Shown here in pieces: positions 6,528 through 7,924 of a stretch of 7,924 nt of DNA. The position numbers were made by a program, and so were the translations under genes. The stretch's first letter is position 1. Each line of letters starts with the position of its first letter. The stretch is from Anaerolineales bacterium UBA6663 (lineage in GTDB: Bacteria > Chloroflexota > Anaerolineae > Anaerolineales > UBA6663): positions 1 to 7,924 of the forward strand of contig DKKP01000313.1 in the NCBI GenBank assembly GCA_002455335.1. The letters are read 5' to 3'. The notes beneath the pieces are model-generated. The model worked only from the letters and a program-made list of their open reading frames with translations, did not search any database and was not told the DNA's origin.

Positions 6528-6538
6528 CATCCATCACT

Positions 6539-7387
6539 ATGAATCCTGAACTCAACGCGATCCTCGAAGAGGCGCACAAGGTCTTCAATCATGAGCCGGC
6601 GCGGCGCGACTATCGCGGCCCGGTCAGAGTCGGCGTCGATCTGGGCACGGCCTACACGGTGCTGGTCGTGCTCGACGAGCACGGGCGGCCCCTGGCCGGC
6701 CGTTACCAGTTCGCCCAGATCGTGCGCGACGGCCTTGTCGTCGATTTCATCGGCGCGATCCAGCTGCTCAAACGCATGAAGGGCGAACTCGAGCGCGATC
6801 TCGGCTTTACGCTCGACCACGCCGCCACGACCTATCCGCCCGGTGTGCCGCTGGCCGAGGTGCGCGCCACACGCAACGTGTTGATCGGCGCGGGGCTCGA
6901 GTGCACGGGCTTCGCCGATGAGCCGACCGTGGCCAACGCGCTGCTCGGCCTGCGCGACGGCGCCGTCGTCGACGTCGGCGGCGGGACGACAGGCATCGCC
7001 ATCGTGCGCGACGGCCAGGTGGTCTACACAGCCGATGAGCCGACCGGCGGCACGCATTTCTCGCTTGTGGTGGCCGGGGCGCTCAACCTGCCCTTCCTCG
7101 AGGCCGAGAAGGTCAAGACCGACCCCAAACGCAGCCGCGAGATCGGCACGATCGTGTATCCCGTGATGCAAAAGGTCGCGACGATCGTCGCGCGGCACGT
7201 CTATGATCACCCAGTCGACTCGATCTGGATGGTCGGGGGCACAAGCGCGCTCGAGGGCCTGGGCGAGGTCGTGCACGATCTCACCGGCGTCGCGACGTTC
7301 ACGCCGCCGCACCCGATGTTCGTCACGCCCATTGGGGCCGCGTTGACGGACCCGGGCCTGGGCGGGGCAAAGGCGCTTCCGGCATGA
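6539..7387 (+). CDS. eutJ: EutJ-family actin-fold (Hsp70-like) ATPase
   Basis: This is an actin/Hsp70-fold ATPase of the EutJ family, presumed to be a chaperone or enzyme-reactivation factor in microcompartment loci; its exact role is not established. From the ATG at 6539 it has 282 residues, against about 278 for enterobacterial EutJ. Nucleotide-binding motifs are the phosphate-1 loop GVDLGTAYT (32-40), DEPTVANALL (127-136), the phosphate-2 loop VVDVGGGTTGIAIV (143-156) and the adenosine motif WMVGGTSALEG (230-240). Further EutJ-like blocks are VRDGLVVDF (62-70), HAATTYPPG (94-102) and TADEPTGGTHFSL (164-176). An upstream in-frame ATG at 6476 lies inside the palindrome and would add 21 residues unlike EutJ; with the 6539 start GVDLGT falls at residue 32, as in homologues (about 33). 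No Shine-Dalgarno precedes 6539. The stop overlaps the next gene's start (ATGA). Confidence 0.9.
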   Translation: MNPELNAILEEAHKVFNHEPARRDYRGPVRVGVDLGTAYTVLVVLDEHGRPLAGRYQFAQIVRDGLVVDFIGAIQLLKRMKGELERDLGFTLDHAATTYPPGVPLAEVRATRNVLIGAGLECTGFADEPTVANALLGLRDGAVVDVGGGTTGIAIVRDGQVVYTADEPTGGTHFSLVVAGALNLPFLEAEKVKTDPKRSREIGTIVYPVMQKVATIVARHVYDHPVDSIWMVGGTSALEGLGEVVHDLTGVATFTPPHPMFVTPIGAALTDPGLGGAKALPA

Positions 7388-7924
7388 GCACGCGACTGGT
7401 CGTCATCGGCGGTGTGGCTGCGGGCATGAGCGCGGCGGCCCGCGCCAAGCGCCATAATCCGAACCTCGATGTGACCGTGTTCGAACGCTCCGGGTACGCG
7501 AGTTACAGCGCCTGCGGCCTCCCGTTTTTCGTCAAGGGCGACGTGGCCGACGTCGCGTCGTTAATCGCACGCACCCCCGAGCGTTTTGCGGCCGACGGCA
7601 TCCGCGTCTGTCTCAGACAGGAGGCGCTTGCCATCGATCCGGGCGCACACACAGTGACGGTCCGGGACCTGCGTGACGGCGCACAGCGCACGACGTCATA
7701 CGACCGCCTGATCCTGGCAGCCGGGGCTCAGGCCACCCGCCCGGCCGTGCCCGGCGCGAACCTGCCCGGGGTGTTCACGCTCCGGACAGTCGAAGACGCC
7801 GAGGCGATCCGGACCTGGATCACCGAACGACGCCCTCAGAACGCCGTCGTTGTCGGCGCCGGCTATGTCGGCATCGAATTGGCCGAGGCGCTCCACGCCC
7901 GCGGCCTCGCGGTGACCCTGATCT
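7384..7924 (+). CDS. CoA-disulfide reductase / NADH oxidase family flavoprotein (N-terminal part)
   Basis: This pyridine nucleotide-disulfide oxidoreductase is cut by the window end after 180 full codons; family members have about 440-560 residues. The FAD-binding motif is VVIGGVAAGMSAAARAKR (6-23), in the form typical of CoA-disulfide reductase and NADH oxidase/polysulfide reductase relatives. The single redox cysteine is C44 in YSACGLPFFV (41-50). LILAAGA (109-115) is the second FAD contact, and AVVVGAGYVGIELAEAL (154-170) begins the NAD(P)H-binding domain. It reduces CoA-disulfide, or oxygen or polysulfide with NADH; these cannot be told apart without the C-terminal half, including any rhodanese domain. 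The ATG overlaps the eutJ TGA by ATGA, so it belongs to the kinase-eutJ operon. A role in regenerating NAD+ or free CoASH for diol degradation is inferred from context alone. Confidence 0.88.
   Translation, partial: MSTRLVVIGGVAAGMSAAARAKRHNPNLDVTVFERSGYASYSACGLPFFVKGDVADVASLIARTPERFAADGIRVCLRQEALAIDPGAHTVTVRDLRDGAQRTTSYDRLILAAGAQATRPAVPGANLPGVFTLRTVEDAEAIRTWITERRPQNAVVVGAGYVGIELAEALHARGLAVTLI

Noticed and set aside
6465..6538. Classical rho-independent terminator after the kinase
   Set aside because: The stem is strong, but no T-run follows on the plus strand (CATCCATCACT), and eutJ begins 11 bases later. I therefore describe it as a palindrome of unknown role.
6359..7312. A 317-codon minus-strand frame opposite eutJ
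   Set aside because: It is a shadow of eutJ with Asp/His/Arg-rich composition. The actin-fold motifs on the plus strand are unambiguous.

Overview
This window is the core of a B12-dependent diol (1,2-propanediol or glycerol) dehydratase bacterial microcompartment locus of the Pdu type, from a GC-rich bacterium. The genes match the enterobacterial Pdu proteins over full length, but their order differs from the classical enterobacterial operon. The host phylum cannot be fixed from the sequence. The high GC, Ala-rich proteins and SD-less starts would fit several GC-rich phyla (Chloroflexota, Actinomycetota, Pseudomonadota), and I do not choose among them.

Layout. About 5.0 kb on the minus strand reads, in transcription order, pduU - pduV - pduA - pduB - pduC - pduD - pduE (5025 down to 33). 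It holds a permuted-BMC shell protein, a Ras-like GTPase, a hexameric shell protein, a tandem-BMC trimeric shell protein, and the large, medium and small subunits of the dehydratase. Gaps are short, one junction is an ATGA overlap, and the left edge of the window cuts the operon just after pduE, where reactivase or further pdu genes would be expected. A 228-bp divergent intergenic region (5026-5253) follows, with an AT-rich block, a perfect 12-bp palindrome and a candidate promoter. On the plus strand lie an acetate/propionate kinase (5254-6465), a 63-bp imperfect palindrome (6465-6527), an EutJ-like actin-fold ATPase (6539-7387) and the start of a CoA-disulfide-reductase/NADH-oxidase family flavoprotein (7384 to the window end, truncated).

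How the parts fit. PduCDE would dehydrate a 1,2-diol to an aldehyde inside a shell made of PduA, PduB and PduU. N-terminal amphipathic helices on PduB, PduD and PduE are the likely core-shell connectors. The kinase would recover ATP from the acyl-phosphate made downstream. EutJ is a chaperone-like factor usually seen in ethanolamine loci, and the flavoprotein may handle NADH or CoA-disulfide. The acylating aldehyde dehydrogenase, phosphotransacylase, alcohol dehydrogenase, B12 recycling enzymes and the dehydratase reactivase are not in this window.

The main points for a second look are the large hairpin directly before the SD-less eutJ start, the split between strong-SD genes (pduA-E) and genes without an SD, the rearranged Pdu/Eut hybrid order with a divergent kinase, the candidate operator and possible leaderless promoter in the divergent region, and the N-terminally extended PduV with an altered G4 motif. 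I do not see a wholly new system; the core is a recognisable Pdu-type microcompartment in an unusual arrangement.
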